A stretch of DNA of 64,000 nt, from the NCBI RefSeq assembly GCF_003569785.1, contig NZ_KZ983993.1:62001-126000 (forward strand), in the 5' to 3' direction. How positions within the stretch are numbered: the first letter of the stretch is position 1; the number at the start of each line of letters is the position of its first letter. The position numbers and the translations under genes were made by a program. The notes below the pieces were generated by a model, which saw only the letters and a list, made by a program, of their open reading frames with translations, searched no databases and was not told the DNA's origin. This DNA is from Leucobacter sp. wl10. Lineage in GTDB: Bacteria; Actinomycetota; Actinomycetes; Actinomycetales; Microbacteriaceae. Below are positions 25,676 to 34,281 of the stretch, one piece after another.

Positions 25676-25910
25676 TCGGAACGCCAGAATCTTCCCGAAA
25701 GGCCAAGAAAATCGCGCTAATACCGTGGTGTCTCGGGAGGGCCGTGGTGCTTCGGTGTGCGAAAAGGCGTGCGGACCGAGAGCAGGGGCGGGCGGGCGAG
25801 GGGGCGCGGGCGAGAGAGGGGGCGGGCGGCAGGACGGGGACGGGGCGGTTCGGGAGAGGAAGGGGCGAGGGCGGCGCAAGACGGGTCGGAGCACGGGCGA
25901 CACGCCCGGC

Positions 25911-26082
25911 TTGTGCGATACCGGATCCTGACATAGAATCGATGTTTGGCTGCGCGCCGTCCCAGTGCGCAGACCGCGGGGGCCGCTCGCCTCGAGACCG
26001 GAATGACTTGTCAGGCCGGGGCACCTGCAGACAAGAAATCTTGGGTGGGGCCGTCCGGCCTCACGGTATGAGAGGAAACACC
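25911..26082 (+). promoter_or_regulatory. promoter and about 140-nt leader of the rpmB-rpmG-rpsN operon
   Basis: TTGTGC (25911-25916) and TAGAAT (25934-25939) are 17 bases apart. The transcript from about 25946 has a leader with short hairpin-forming pairs (CTGCGC with GCGCAG near 25951-25973; GGCC-GTCC-GGCC near 26050-26060) and AGAGGAAA before ATG 26083. The leader length suggests post-transcriptional control of the ribosomal proteins, but no known motif was recognised. No Zur-like box is visible. Confidence 0.6.
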
Positions 26083-26319
26083 ATGGCAGCAGTGTGCCAG
26101 GTGACCGGCGCCGTTCCCGGCTTCGGTCACAACATCTCGCACTCGCACCGTCGTACCAAGCGCCGGTTCGATCCGAACATCCAAAAGAAGACCTACTTCG
26201 TGCCGTCGCTCGGCCGCAAGGTGACCCTCACCCTGTCGGCCAAGGGCATCAAGGTGATCGATGCCCGCGGCATCGACGCCGTCGTGGCTGATCTGCAGAA
26301 GCGTGGGGTGAAGTTCTAA
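26083..26319 (+). CDS. rpmB: 50S ribosomal protein L28
   Basis: This 78-residue L28 contains the family core [26 protein letters not shown] and [15 protein letters not shown]. It has one cysteine and lacks the paired CxxC zinc motifs, so it is the zinc-independent (C-) form. Its stop TAA shares its last A with the ATG of L33. Confidence 0.95.
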   Translation: MAAVCQVTGAVPGFGHNISHSHRRTKRRFDPNIQKKTYFVPSLGRKVTLTLSAKGIKVIDARGIDAVVADLQKRGVKF

Positions 26320-26486
26320 TGGCGAAGGACAAGGACGTACGTCCGATCATCAAGCTCCGCTCGACCGCGGGGACCGGGTTCACCTACGTGACGAAGAAGA
26401 ACCGCCGCAACACCCCCGACCGCCTCGTGCTCAAGAAGTACGATCCGGTCATCCGCAAGCACGTCGAGTTCCGAGAGGAGCGCTAA
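26319..26486 (+). CDS. rpmG: 50S ribosomal protein L33
   Basis: The 55-residue L33 ([20 protein letters not shown], then YVTKKNRRN and [16 protein letters not shown]) has no cysteine, so it is a zinc-independent form. It overlaps L28 by one base and is separated from S14 by two bases, so the three genes form one tight operon. Confidence 0.95.
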   Translation: MAKDKDVRPIIKLRSTAGTGFTYVTKKNRRNTPDRLVLKKYDPVIRKHVEFREER

Positions 26487-26488
26487 TC

Positions 26489-26794
26489 ATGGCGAAGAAG
26501 AGCATGATTGCGAAGAACAAGCAGCGCCAGGCGATCGTCGACCGCTACGCGGAGAAGCGCGCCGAGCTGAAGAAGGCCCTCATCGACCCCAACGGGACCG
26601 ACGAGAGCCGCGAGGCCGCCCGCGTGGGCCTGCAGAAGCTCCCCCGCAACGCCTCGCCGGTGCGCGTGCGCAGCCGCGACGTCATCGACGGCCGCCCCCG
26701 CGGCGTGCTGTCGAAGTACGGCGTCTCGCGTGTGCGCTTCCGCGACATGGCGCACCGCGGCGAGCTGCCCGGCATCACGAAGTCGAGCTGGTAA
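26489..26794 (+). CDS. rpsN: 30S ribosomal protein S14 (long, zinc-free type)
   Basis: This 101-residue S14 ([14 protein letters not shown], then [29 protein letters not shown] and the end LPGITKSSW) is the long form without the CxxC-CxxC zinc knuckle of the short form. In Streptomyces and mycobacteria, linked C- forms of L28, L33 and S14 are Zur-controlled back-ups. In this lineage they may be the main copies. Confidence 0.95.
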   Translation: MAKKSMIAKNKQRQAIVDRYAEKRAELKKALIDPNGTDESREAARVGLQKLPRNASPVRVRSRDVIDGRPRGVLSKYGVSRVRFRDMAHRGELPGITKSSW

Positions 26795-26833
26795 GCAGCT
26801 CGTGCTGTAAGCAAGCCTCGCAGGCCGCGATCG

Positions 26834-26869
26834 AAGCGGGCGCGGGTCCCCCGGGATCCGCGCCCGCTT
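26834..26869 (+). terminator. rho-independent-type terminator of the ribosomal protein operon
   Basis: AAGCGGGCGCGG (26834-26845) pairs exactly with CCGCGCCCGCTT (26858-26869), and TCGT follows. It stands 39 bases after the S14 stop. Confidence 0.85.
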
Positions 26870-26994
26870 TCGTGCCCGATGACGTATCGCGAGCCGCCGG
26901 CGGCCCCATATGACACGCCGCGACACAAAATCCCCGCCGAGTTCCGCAGAATTCCGCCGAATTGGGGTAGATTCGTAGCGATCAACCGATCGGA

Positions 26995-27013
26995 CCCTCC
27001 CAAACCGGGAGGG
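26995..27013 (+). promoter_or_regulatory. leader hairpin upstream of hup
   Basis: CCCTCCC (26995-27001) and GGGAGGG (27007-27013) form a perfect 7-bp stem, 60 bases before the HU start. It is probably within the mRNA leader, because a TAGATT -10-like element lies at 26968-26973 with no clear -35. It could stabilise the message. Confidence 0.45.
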
Positions 27014-27072
27014 ATACCTGAACACGATCAGGGGCTGGGGAGCACTGCGTCTTCGCCCTGGAAGGACACAAC

Positions 27073-27351
27073 ATGGCACTCAACAAGACTGAGCTTGTCG
27101 CGAAGATCGCCGCCGAGACCGGCCAGAGCCAGGCCGCTGTTTCGAGCGTGATCGACGGCCTCTTCGCCGCGGTTTCCGAGACCGTCGCCGCAGGCGACAA
27201 GGTGTCGATCCCCGGCTGGCTCTCCTTCGAGACCGCGACCACCGCTGCTCGCACCGGCCGCAACCCCCGCACCGGCGAGACCATCGACATCCCCGCAGGC
27301 AAGCGCGTGAAGGTGTCGGTCGGCTCGAAGCTCAAGGCTGCCGTGAAGTAA
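27073..27351 (+). CDS. hup: HU-family nucleoid protein
   Basis: The 92-residue HU protein has MALNKTELVAKIAAETG, the dimerisation core and the DNA-binding arm GRNPRTGETIDIPAGKRVKVSVGSKLK with the intercalating Pro. It lacks the long Lys/Ala-rich tail of mycobacterial HupB, so it is the short form. GGAAGGACACAAC precedes ATG, and a strong terminator follows. It compacts and bends DNA. Confidence 0.93.
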   Translation: MALNKTELVAKIAAETGQSQAAVSSVIDGLFAAVSETVAAGDKVSIPGWLSFETATTAARTGRNPRTGETIDIPAGKRVKVSVGSKLKAAVK

Positions 27352-27363
27352 CCCGCTCTCCCT

Positions 27364-27404
27364 GAAGACCCCCGCTCGGCGTTCGTCGCCCGGCGGGGGT
27401 CTTC
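27364..27404. terminator. 12-bp-stem terminator between hup and dcd
   Basis: GAAGACCCCCGC (27364-27375) pairs exactly with GCGGGGGTCTTC (27393-27404). It is centred between the HU stop and the end of the convergent dcd gene, so it may act in both directions. Confidence 0.85.
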
Positions 27405-27468
27405 TCGTGTCCGCTGTTCCAAGCGGCGGGCGATGCGATCGGGATCGGGAAAACGTTGGCCCGAGGGC

Positions 27469-28074
27469 TCAGCCGCCCGCGTGCCCCTCGTCGGTGACGG
27501 TCACATCGGCGCGGTGGAAGTTGAGGTGCGAGCGCGAGGCCGTGGGTCCGCGCTGGCCCAGGTAGCGGGAGAACGTTGCGCCCGCGCCGTACGGCCGCTC
27601 GGCCGGCGAGAGCAGCTTGAAGAAGCAGAGCTGGCCGATCTTCATGCCGGGCCAGAGGCGGATCGGCAGGGTGGCGACGTTGGAGAGCTCGAGGGTGACG
27701 TGCCCCTCGAAGCCGGGATCGATGAAGCCCGCGGTGGAGTGCGTGAGCAGGCCGAGCCGGCCGAGCGAGCTCTTGCCCTCGAGGCGGGCCGCGATGTCGT
27801 CCGGCAGGCCCACCTTCTCGAAGGTGGAACCGAGCACGAACTCGCCGGGGTGCAGGATGAAGCCCTCGGCCGGGTCGACCTCGATGAGGCGGGTCAGCTC
27901 GGGCTGCTCCTCGGCGGGGTCGATGACCGCGTACTTGTGGTTGTCGAAGAGACGGAAGTAGCGGTCGAGCCGCACGTCGACGCTCGACGGCTGCACCATC
28001 GAGGCCTCGCTGGGCGTGAGCCTGATGCGCCCGGATTCGAGTTCGGCGTTGATGTCGCGGTCTGAGAGCAGCAC
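27469..28074 (-). CDS. dcd: dCTP deaminase, probably bifunctional (dUMP-forming)
   Basis: This 201-residue trimeric dUTPase-fold enzyme has [33 protein letters not shown] (catalytic Ser/Arg/Glu region) and [13 protein letters not shown]. The [14 protein letters not shown] sequence matches the mycobacterial bifunctional dCTP deaminase/dUTPase that makes dUMP directly, rather than the E. coli type; that assignment is from family knowledge. GTG 28074 starts the conserved MLLSDRDI with no ribosome site, so the message may be leaderless. Confidence 0.9.
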   Translation of the reverse strand: MLLSDRDINAELESGRIRLTPSEASMVQPSSVDVRLDRYFRLFDNHKYAVIDPAEEQPELTRLIEVDPAEGFILHPGEFVLGSTFEKVGLPDDIAARLEGKSSLGRLGLLTHSTAGFIDPGFEGHVTLELSNVATLPIRLWPGMKIGQLCFFKLLSPAERPYGAGATFSRYLGQRGPTASRSHLNFHRADVTVTDEGHAGG

Positions 28075-28096
28075 GTGTCGAGTCTACGGGAATGGC

Positions 28097-28228
28097 CCCC
28101 GGCGGGTGATCTCGGCCATGACGGTCACGCTCTCCGCCGACCACCGGGTGCTCGACGGCGCGCTCGCCGCCGAGTGGCTCGCCGCCTTCGCGAAGCGCAT
28201 CGAGCAGCCGCTGGGTCTGCTGGTCTAG
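28097..28228 (+). pseudogene. C-terminal remnant of a dihydrolipoamide acyltransferase (E2) gene
   Basis: The frame reads RRVISAMTVTLSADHRVLDG, then ALAAEWLAAFAKRIEQPLGLLV and stop. This is the last about 44 residues of a 2-oxoacid dehydrogenase E2 catalytic domain, with its active-site motif DHRVxDG intact. Nothing upstream encodes the lipoyl or core domains; dcd starts 23 bases away on the other strand. It is therefore a decayed gene end left by a rearrangement. It lies where the dcd promoter would be expected. Confidence 0.75.
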
Positions 28229-28267
28229 GCTCGAACGACCCGCACACCTCCGCCGAAGGGACTCCGC

Positions 28268-28894
28268 ATGCCCGTACTGCTCCGCATCGACTCCTCTGCC
28301 GGCGGCGCCGACTCCAGGTCCCGCCGCATCACGGACGAGCTCGCCGGGGCCTGGCTCGCCCGCGGCGAGGAGTTCTCCGTGGTCGCGCGGGATCTGAACG
28401 CGTCCCCGCCGCCGCACCTCGGCGACACCGCCCAGCACTGGCCCGAGCGCCTGCGCGGCGGCGCCGTGCTGGACGCCGGGACCGCCGCGCTGCAGGGTGA
28501 GCTGATCGCCGAGCTGCTCGCGGCCGACGCGGTCGTCATCGGCGCGCCCATGTACAACTACACCTTTCCCTCGACGCTGAAGGCGTGGCTCGACTTCGTC
28601 CACGTGCCCGGCGTCACCGCCCCGTTCGACGAGCCGACCCAGCCGCTCGCCGGCCGCCCCGCCGTGATCGTGAGCGCGCGCGGCGCCACCGACGACGACG
28701 GCGCCTTCGAGCACGTCTTCGCCCCGCTGCGGCTCGCCCTGGGCGACGGGCTCGGCATGGACGTGCACGTCGTCTCGACGAGCCGCACCCTGGCCGACGC
28801 CGTCCCCGACCTCGACGCCGCGCTCGCCGCCGAGGAGCTCGCGCGGGCGCTCGACCGGGTGCGCGAGCTCGGAGCGTCGCTGCCTGCGACGTGA
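28268..28894 (+). CDS. azoR: FMN-dependent NADH-azoreductase
   Basis: This 208-residue flavodoxin-fold oxidoreductase of the AzoR family has RIDSSAGGADSRSRRITDEL (FMN phosphate loop), the signature PMYNYTFPSTLKAWLDFV (about 98-115) and VSARGATDDD. It reduces quinones and azo dyes with NADH. GAAGGGAC lies before ATG. The following 272 bases hold no gene; an imperfect inverted repeat is present near 28991-29021. Confidence 0.9.
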   Translation: MPVLLRIDSSAGGADSRSRRITDELAGAWLARGEEFSVVARDLNASPPPHLGDTAQHWPERLRGGAVLDAGTAALQGELIAELLAADAVVIGAPMYNYTFPSTLKAWLDFVHVPGVTAPFDEPTQPLAGRPAVIVSARGATDDDGAFEHVFAPLRLALGDGLGMDVHVVSTSRTLADAVPDLDAALAAEELARALDRVRELGASLPAT

Positions 28895-29166
28895 TCCTGA
28901 GCTGGCTCCTGCGCTCGGCGGAGGAGTGCAGCTGGCGTCGAGATTCCGCACGAATCGAGTCAGAGATGCGCGGCAGGTAGCTTGCAACCAGATCTCCACA
29001 GTGCCGGTAAGTGTGGATCTGAAGAACCGCCACGTATGGATTTGGGGTGAACTCAAGTAGGTATTTGGGGCGTATTCAGGCTCGGAACCGGCGACTACCC
29101 GCCACACCGAGCCCCGATCGTGTTGCGCAGCGCGTTCTCGGCTGAACCCGTCCTCGTCTGCCCCTG

Positions 29167-30417
29167 TCAGGGCCCGAGTGCGTCAATAGGAATGACCCAG
29201 ACTCCGTCACTGCGTCGGTAGGCCATGCCGGTGGCGGTGATGACCGCCAAAGCTGCAGGTGTACCTGTGCGTACCTCATCGATCTGGTTCGCGAACTTCA
29301 GGAGTCCCTCTGCGGCGGCATCGACAGCCCGCTGGCCGAGTTTGACTTCGAACGCGGCCCAGCGCCCGTCATCGAGCTGCACGATCGCATCGACTTCGAG
29401 TCCTTTGGCATTTCGGAAGTGAGAGACGAGGCCTCCAAGAGGTTGCGAATAGACGCGCAGATCCCGTACCGCCAGAGACTCGAAGAGGAGGCCGGTCCAG
29501 TTCAAGTCGGCGAGCAGCCGTTCGGGGGTGCCGCGGATCGCCGCCACCGCGAGAGAGGGGTCGGTGAAATGCCGCTTTGCGGCTTCGCGGGCCGGAGTTC
29601 TCGAGCGAAGATGCGGCCCCCACGCAGGCTGATCCTCAAGAACCATGAGGCGCGCGAGCCCGTTGATGTCGTTGGTCACCGTCGATCGGGTTACGGTGCC
29701 GTCCGCACCCGCGACGTCAGCGGTGATCTGCGTGATGCGAGCCTCCGTCGCCACATTGCGTGCGAGCGTGCTGAGAAGGCGTTGGATCCTCTCCGGACTG
29801 CGGGTGCGATGGCCGACTGCAGGCAGGTCGACGTTGCTGATCTGATCGAGATAGCCTCGGAGCGCCCGTGCCGCCGTACGCGGTCCGTCCTGCTGCAGGG
29901 CGGGCCATCCGCCGGTAACGATCCGATCGATCACGTCGGTGACCTCGAGCCCGGCTCCCTTCGCGGGTTCCTGCGCGCCGGTGAACAGCCGTTCGAGTGA
30001 TACCGAACCATTGGAGTGACCCGACTCGAAGAGGGACATCGGGCGCATGCGGAGCGCCGCGATCCGTCCTGCTCCGGAATGACGGCTCGCGTTGTCGGAG
30101 GGGGTGGCGGAACCGGTGAGGATGAAGATTCCCTTTTCGCCGGATCGATCATCGACCGCGCGTCTGACGTGATTCCACAACTGCGGTTCGAGCTGCCATT
30201 CGTCGAGCAGGATCGGCGGGTCGCCTTGCATGAGCAGGCTCGGCGCGACTTCGGCTGTCCGGCGCGCGGCATCATCGATGTCGAATCTGAAGGCGGTTCT
30301 GGATCGCGTGGCCCCGGTAGCGGTTTTGCCGCATGCCCGGGGGCCTTCGATGAGCACGGCTCCGACAGCCGCGAGCATCTCATCCAGCTCGGAGTCGACT
30401 ACTCGAGTGCGATACAT
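29167..30417 (-). CDS. DUF4143-type ATPase with nuclease-like C-terminal motif
   Basis: This 416-residue protein has an N-terminal P-loop ATPase (Walker A EGPRACGKTATG about 24-35, Walker B PPILLDEWQ, sensor FILTGSA). The C-terminal DUF4143 region contains EVDAIVQLDDGRWAAFEVKLG, a PD-(D/E)xK-like pattern. Such proteins are widespread, of unknown role, and often sit in mobile or defence-rich regions. ATG 30417 is chosen for the GGAAGGG site. The gene has lower G+C than its neighbours and an AT-rich repeat array 150-265 bp upstream, both suggesting transfer. Confidence 0.85.
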   Translation of the reverse strand: MYRTRVVDSELDEMLAAVGAVLIEGPRACGKTATGATRSRTAFRFDIDDAARRTAEVAPSLLMQGDPPILLDEWQLEPQLWNHVRRAVDDRSGEKGIFILTGSATPSDNASRHSGAGRIAALRMRPMSLFESGHSNGSVSLERLFTGAQEPAKGAGLEVTDVIDRIVTGGWPALQQDGPRTAARALRGYLDQISNVDLPAVGHRTRSPERIQRLLSTLARNVATEARITQITADVAGADGTVTRSTVTNDINGLARLMVLEDQPAWGPHLRSRTPAREAAKRHFTDPSLAVAAIRGTPERLLADLNWTGLLFESLAVRDLRVYSQPLGGLVSHFRNAKGLEVDAIVQLDDGRWAAFEVKLGQRAVDAAAEGLLKFANQIDEVRTGTPAALAVITATGMAYRRSDGVWVIPIDALGP

Positions 30418-30566
30418 CGGAAGCCCTTCCCGGCCGTGCCAGAGAGCCGGACCCAGTCGTGGATTCTGCGACTGTGTGCAGTACGACAAGTGCCTGTCGG
30501 CACAAGCTCTCAGTCGTCTCTTGCATCGTGTATTACTTTGCCTATTGTACGGCCTTCGCACTGTGC

Positions 30567-30681
30567 ATGAGTAGTCTATTGCTCAGAATATTCCGTTTTT
30601 ACTGCGCAAAATATTCCACTCCTATTGCACAGAACATTCCGACTCTATTGTGCAGAATATTCCACTTGTACTGCACAGAGC
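30567..30681. repeat. array of five 23-bp direct repeats upstream of the DUF4143 ATPase gene
   Basis: Units start at 30567, 30590, 30613, 30636 and 30659, each exactly 23 bp. The consensus is ATTCC-N5/6-TAyTGCrCAGAAT; the first unit is the most diverged. The block is AT-rich in a GC-rich region and ends 8 bases before the tetR stop. Units abut without spacers, so this is not CRISPR. Regularly phased sites of this kind usually bind a protein cooperatively, as operators or iterons. The ATPase gene reads away from them on the minus strand. Confidence 0.85.
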
Positions 30682-30688
30682 ATTCCCC

Positions 30689-31441
30689 TCAGAAGAGACG
30701 CAGCCCGGTCGGCGGGATGAAGCCGGGACCGGGTGCCTGCTCCCCGGCCGGCAGCGGAGGGCGCTCATCGGCGGAAGCCGTCTCGGTGCCGGATCCCGCC
30801 TCGTCTCCAACCTCCTCCGTGAGGGCGAAGAGCAGCTCTGCGAGGCGATCGCCGAGTTCGTCGAAACCTCCGTCGGTGTGCGGCCCCGCGAGCGCGGCCG
30901 TGCGCAGCGCCCGCTCGTAGACGCCGCTGAACACCGGTATCGCGCGCTCGACGGGGATCACGAAACGGCGGCCGGCGGCCGAGACCACCCGCTCCACCGC
31001 GCCGGAGATGCTGGTGTAGAAGCGGTCCATGAACTCGTGGTGCCCCGGCGCGATCGAGGGGTCGCGCATGGCCAGCAGCAGAAACTCCGTCTCGAGCACG
31101 AACCAGGCCGTCGCGTCGCTCGCCGGAGCGAAGAACTCCACCACGTAGCGCCCGGCCTCTGCGGGGGAGATGCAGCCGCTGCGCTCGCGCAGCGTCGGTT
31201 CCAGCTCGCGCGCCCTGACGGCCAGACTCTCGGCGCGCTGCTCGAACTCGCGCTCGAGCAGTGCGAGGAGGAGCTGTTCCTTGCTCGAGAAGTTGGAGTA
31301 GAAGGCTCCTCGCGTGAACCCGGCGCGGGCGCACACCGCCTCGACGGAGGAGCCCTGCAGTCCCCCCTCGACGAACACCTCGGTCGCGGCGTCGAGAAGG
31401 CGCGCCCGGGTCTCCTGGCGTCTGGCACTCGGAGTCGACAT
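30689..31441 (-). CDS. TetR-family transcriptional regulator
   Basis: The 250-residue regulator has the N-terminal HTH (RARLLDAATEVFVEGGLQGSS, AVCARAGFTRGAFYSNFSSKEQLLLALLE) and a C-terminal ligand domain with hydrophobic helices. The last about 30 residues are Pro/Gly-rich. It is divergent from the MmpL gene, with two palindromic sites between them, so it probably represses both itself and the transporter until a ligand binds. Confidence 0.9.
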   Translation of the reverse strand: MSTPSARRQETRARLLDAATEVFVEGGLQGSSVEAVCARAGFTRGAFYSNFSSKEQLLLALLEREFEQRAESLAVRARELEPTLRERSGCISPAEAGRYVVEFFAPASDATAWFVLETEFLLLAMRDPSIAPGHHEFMDRFYTSISGAVERVVSAAGRRFVIPVERAIPVFSGVYERALRTAALAGPHTDGGFDELGDRLAELLFALTEEVGDEAGSGTETASADERPPLPAGEQAPGPGFIPPTGLRLF

Positions 31442-31482
31442 GCGACCATCTTCGCACGCTCAGCACCCTCGAAGCCTGTACC

Positions 31483-31520
31483 GATACATTGGTGCATCGA
31501 ACTCGATACATTCGTGTATC
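31483..31520. promoter_or_regulatory. two TetR-type operators in the tetR-mmpL divergent region
   Basis: GATACATTGGTGCATC (31483-31498, one arm mismatch) and GATACATTCGTGTATC (31505-31520, perfect GATACA/TGTATC arms) are 22 bp apart, about two helical turns, on the same face of DNA. They lie 31-69 bases before the MmpL start and 42-79 before tetR. This is the typical arrangement for cooperative TetR dimers. Confidence 0.82.
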
Positions 31521-31551
31521 AAGTGTGAATCGTTCCGATCGGAAGGCCCGC

Positions 31552-34281
31552 ATGTCCACGCTGCTCTACGCCCTCGGCCGCTGGGCCACCCGGGCGAAGA
31601 CCCTCGTGCTCGTTCTCTGGATCGCCGTGCTCGCCCTGCTGGGAGCGGGAGCGGGCCTCTTCGGCCAGGGCGCCGATGCGCCGATCAACATCCCGGGAAC
31701 CGAATCTCAGGAGGCGATCACGGAGCTCGGACGCACCTTCCCCGAGGTGAGCGGCGCCAGCGCGACGATCATCGTCGTCGCGGCCGACGGCGAGCGGGTC
31801 GACGCCGCGCCGTACAAGCAGGTCGTCACCGACGCGGCCTCCGAACTCGAGGACGTGAAGGGCGTCATCGCGGTGCAGACCCCCTTCAGCGAGCTCGCGG
31901 GCGGGGGCCTCTCTGACGACGGCAGCGCCGCGCTCATCACCGTGCAGATCGAGGGAGACACGAGCACGGTGCCCGACGCGACGATCAAGGGCATCGAGCG
32001 CGCCACGGCGGGGATCCAGGATCGCCTGCCTCAGGGCGCCCAGAGCTCGTACGGAGGCGAGGTGTTCTCATCGTCCGTCCCGAGCATCAGCCCCACCGAG
32101 GCGGTCGGCGTGCTCGTGGCGTTCGTGGTGCTGATCCTCACCCTCGGCTCGCTGATCGCGGCCGGCATGCCGCTCATCATCGCGATCCTCGGCGTGGGCG
32201 TCTCGATCGCCGGCCTCTTCCTCGTCACGGCGTTCGCCGATCTCACCTCCACCACGCCCATGCTCGCGCTCATGCTCGGCCTGGCGGTGGGCATCGACTA
32301 CACCCTCTTCATCGTGAGCCGGCACCAGGAGCAGCTGAGGGCCGGCGCGCCCGTCGAGGAGTCGATCGCCAGGGCGACGGCGACGAGCGGCTCCGCGGTC
32401 GTGTTCGCCGGACTCACCGTGATCATCGCGCTCGTGGGGCTCTCGGTCGCCGGCATCCCGTTCCTCACCGCGCTCGGCGTGGCCGCCGCCGCCGCGGTCG
32501 CGGTGGCGGTGCTCGTCGCGGTCACGCTCACGCCCGCGGTGATGGCGATGGCCGGCACCCGGATCCTGCCGAAGAAGCAGCGGAGGGCGCTCGAGGCGGG
32601 CGTCGCCGAGCAGACCCGCGCCCCCTCGCGCGCCGACCGCTTCTTCGGGGGGTGGGTGCGTGCGGTCACCCGGCGCCCGCTCGTCACGATCCTCTCCGTG
32701 CTCGTGCTGCTCGGCATCGCGGCGGTCCCCGCGCTCCAGCTGCGCCTCGCCCTCCCCAACGCGACCTCGCTGCCCGCCGACGACCCGGCGCGAGTGACCT
32801 ACGAGCTCACGGGCGAACGCTTCGGCGAGGGCTACAACGGGCCGCTGCTGCTGACGGGATCGATCATCGAGAGCAACGACCCGCTCGGGCTCATGAACGA
32901 CCTCGCCGACGAGGTGCGCCGGGTGCCCGGCGTCGCCGACGTGCCCCTCGCCACCCCCAACCAGGGCGCCGACACGGGCATCATCCAGGTGGTTCCCGAG
33001 GAGGGGCCGCACGCCGAGAGCACCGCCGCGCTCGTGCGCGAGCTGCGCGACATGCGCGACGAGTGGGAGCGGAAGTACGGGGTGAGCCTCGCCGTGACGG
33101 GCTTCACCGCGGTCGGCATCGACGTCTCCGAGATGCTCATGCGGGCGCTGCTGCCCTTCGGCGTCCTGGTGGTCGGGCTGTCGCTGATCCTGCTCGCCAT
33201 GGTCTTCCGCTCGGTCTGGGTGCCCATCAAGGCGACGCTCGGCTACCTGCTCTCGGTGGGAACGGCGTTCGGGGCGGTCGTGGCGGTGTTCCAGTGGGGC
33301 TGGTTCGCGGACCTGCTGGACGTCGCCTCGACCGGCCCGGTGCTGAGCTTCATGCCGATCATCCTCATGGGCGTGCTCTTCGGCCTGGCGATGGACTACG
33401 AGGTGTTCCTCGTCTCGCGCATCCGGGAGGAGTACGTGCACGGCGCGAAGGCCCGCGATGCGATCCATCGGGGTTTCGTGGGCAGCGCGAAAGTGGTCAC
33501 GGCGGCGGCGCTCATCATGTTCGCGGTGTTCGCGGCCTTCGTGCCCGAGGGCGATCCGTCGATCAAGGTGATCGCGCTGGGGCTCGCCGTCGGCGTGTTC
33601 GTCGACGCGTTCGTCGTGCGCATGACGCTCGTGCCGGCCGTGCTGGCACTGCTGGGCGACCGCGCCTGGTGGATGCCGCGGCGGCTGTCGAGACTGCTGC
33701 CCGCCTTCGACGTGGAGGGCGAGGGGCTCGCGCGCGAGATCGCGCACGCCGACTGGCCCGCCGACATGCCCGAGGCCGTCATCGCAGCCGACCGGCTGCT
33801 GCTGCCCGATCAGGTGAGGGCGCCCGAGCTGCGGGTCGCGCCGGGGGAGGCCCTGGTGCTCGACCCGCGCGATCCCGTGTCGCTGCCACTCGCGCAGACC
33901 CTCACCGGCCGCGGTCCGATCGTCGCCGGCACGCTGAAGGTGGGCGGGCTGCTGCTGCCCGAGCGGGCGTCCTCGCTGCGGGCGCGCTCGGCGTGGGCCG
34001 ATCCCGAATCGCTGCGCGAGGCGCTGCGGGATCGCCCGTCGTTCCTGCTGCTCGACCTGCGCGCGGCCGCCGGGCGACCGCTGACCCCCGCCGCCGCCGA
34101 GGACGTCCGCTCGGCGTTGGCCGCTGCGGTCGTCGAGACGAACCGGGGGTCGGCGCCGGCGCTGACCGTCGCCGTGCTCGGCGGGCGGGATCTCGCCGAG
34201 CGGCTGCTGCCCGACGGGGCGGTGCTCGTGCAGCCGGCCGCCGTCGGCGCCGCGCAGACCATGGAAGGAGCCGCACGATGA
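31552..34281 (+). CDS. MmpL-family RND transporter
   Basis: This 909-residue exporter has TM1 near residue 16, two extracytoplasmic domains and two six-helix blocks. The MMPL motifs GLAVGIDYTLFIVSRHQEQL (first half) and FGLAMDYEVFLVSRIREEYV (second half) carry the proton-coupling Asp-Tyr pairs. The C-terminal about 180 residues form an unusual soluble Leu/Ala-rich cytoplasmic extension after TM12. ATG 31552 has GGAAGG 6 bases upstream. It is coupled by ATGA to the YhgE-like gene. It probably exports a lipid or toxic hydrophobic compound sensed by the TetR regulator. Confidence 0.9.
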   Translation: MSTLLYALGRWATRAKTLVLVLWIAVLALLGAGAGLFGQGADAPINIPGTESQEAITELGRTFPEVSGASATIIVVAADGERVDAAPYKQVVTDAASELEDVKGVIAVQTPFSELAGGGLSDDGSAALITVQIEGDTSTVPDATIKGIERATAGIQDRLPQGAQSSYGGEVFSSSVPSISPTEAVGVLVAFVVLILTLGSLIAAGMPLIIAILGVGVSIAGLFLVTAFADLTSTTPMLALMLGLAVGIDYTLFIVSRHQEQLRAGAPVEESIARATATSGSAVVFAGLTVIIALVGLSVAGIPFLTALGVAAAAAVAVAVLVAVTLTPAVMAMAGTRILPKKQRRALEAGVAEQTRAPSRADRFFGGWVRAVTRRPLVTILSVLVLLGIAAVPALQLRLALPNATSLPADDPARVTYELTGERFGEGYNGPLLLTGSIIESNDPLGLMNDLADEVRRVPGVADVPLATPNQGADTGIIQVVPEEGPHAESTAALVRELRDMRDEWERKYGVSLAVTGFTAVGIDVSEMLMRALLPFGVLVVGLSLILLAMVFRSVWVPIKATLGYLLSVGTAFGAVVAVFQWGWFADLLDVASTGPVLSFMPIILMGVLFGLAMDYEVFLVSRIREEYVHGAKARDAIHRGFVGSAKVVTAAALIMFAVFAAFVPEGDPSIKVIALGLAVGVFVDAFVVRMTLVPAVLALLGDRAWWMPRRLSRLLPAFDVEGEGLAREIAHADWPADMPEAVIAADRLLLPDQVRAPELRVAPGEALVLDPRDPVSLPLAQTLTGRGPIVAGTLKVGGLLLPERASSLRARSAWADPESLREALRDRPSFLLLDLRAAAGRPLTPAAAEDVRSALAAAVVETNRGSAPALTVAVLGGRDLAERLLPDGAVLVQPAAVGAAQTMEGAAR

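Noticed and set aside
28991-29021. Inverted repeat after azoR considered as a terminator
   Set aside because: It is imperfect (an extra T in one arm) and nearly 100 bases past the azoR stop; evidence too weak to list.
30567-30681. Possible CRISPR array
   Set aside because: The 23-bp units abut directly with no spacers and no cas genes are near; kept as a direct-repeat array instead.
31489-31551. Upstream in-frame start of the MmpL gene
   Set aside because: It would place coding sequence across the second TetR operator and lacks a ribosome site; ATG 31552 has GGAAGG.
32068-33747. 559-aa minus-strand open frame inside mmpL
   Set aside because: Shadow frame dominated by Arg/His/Asp/Glu runs; the plus strand carries diagnostic MMPL motifs.
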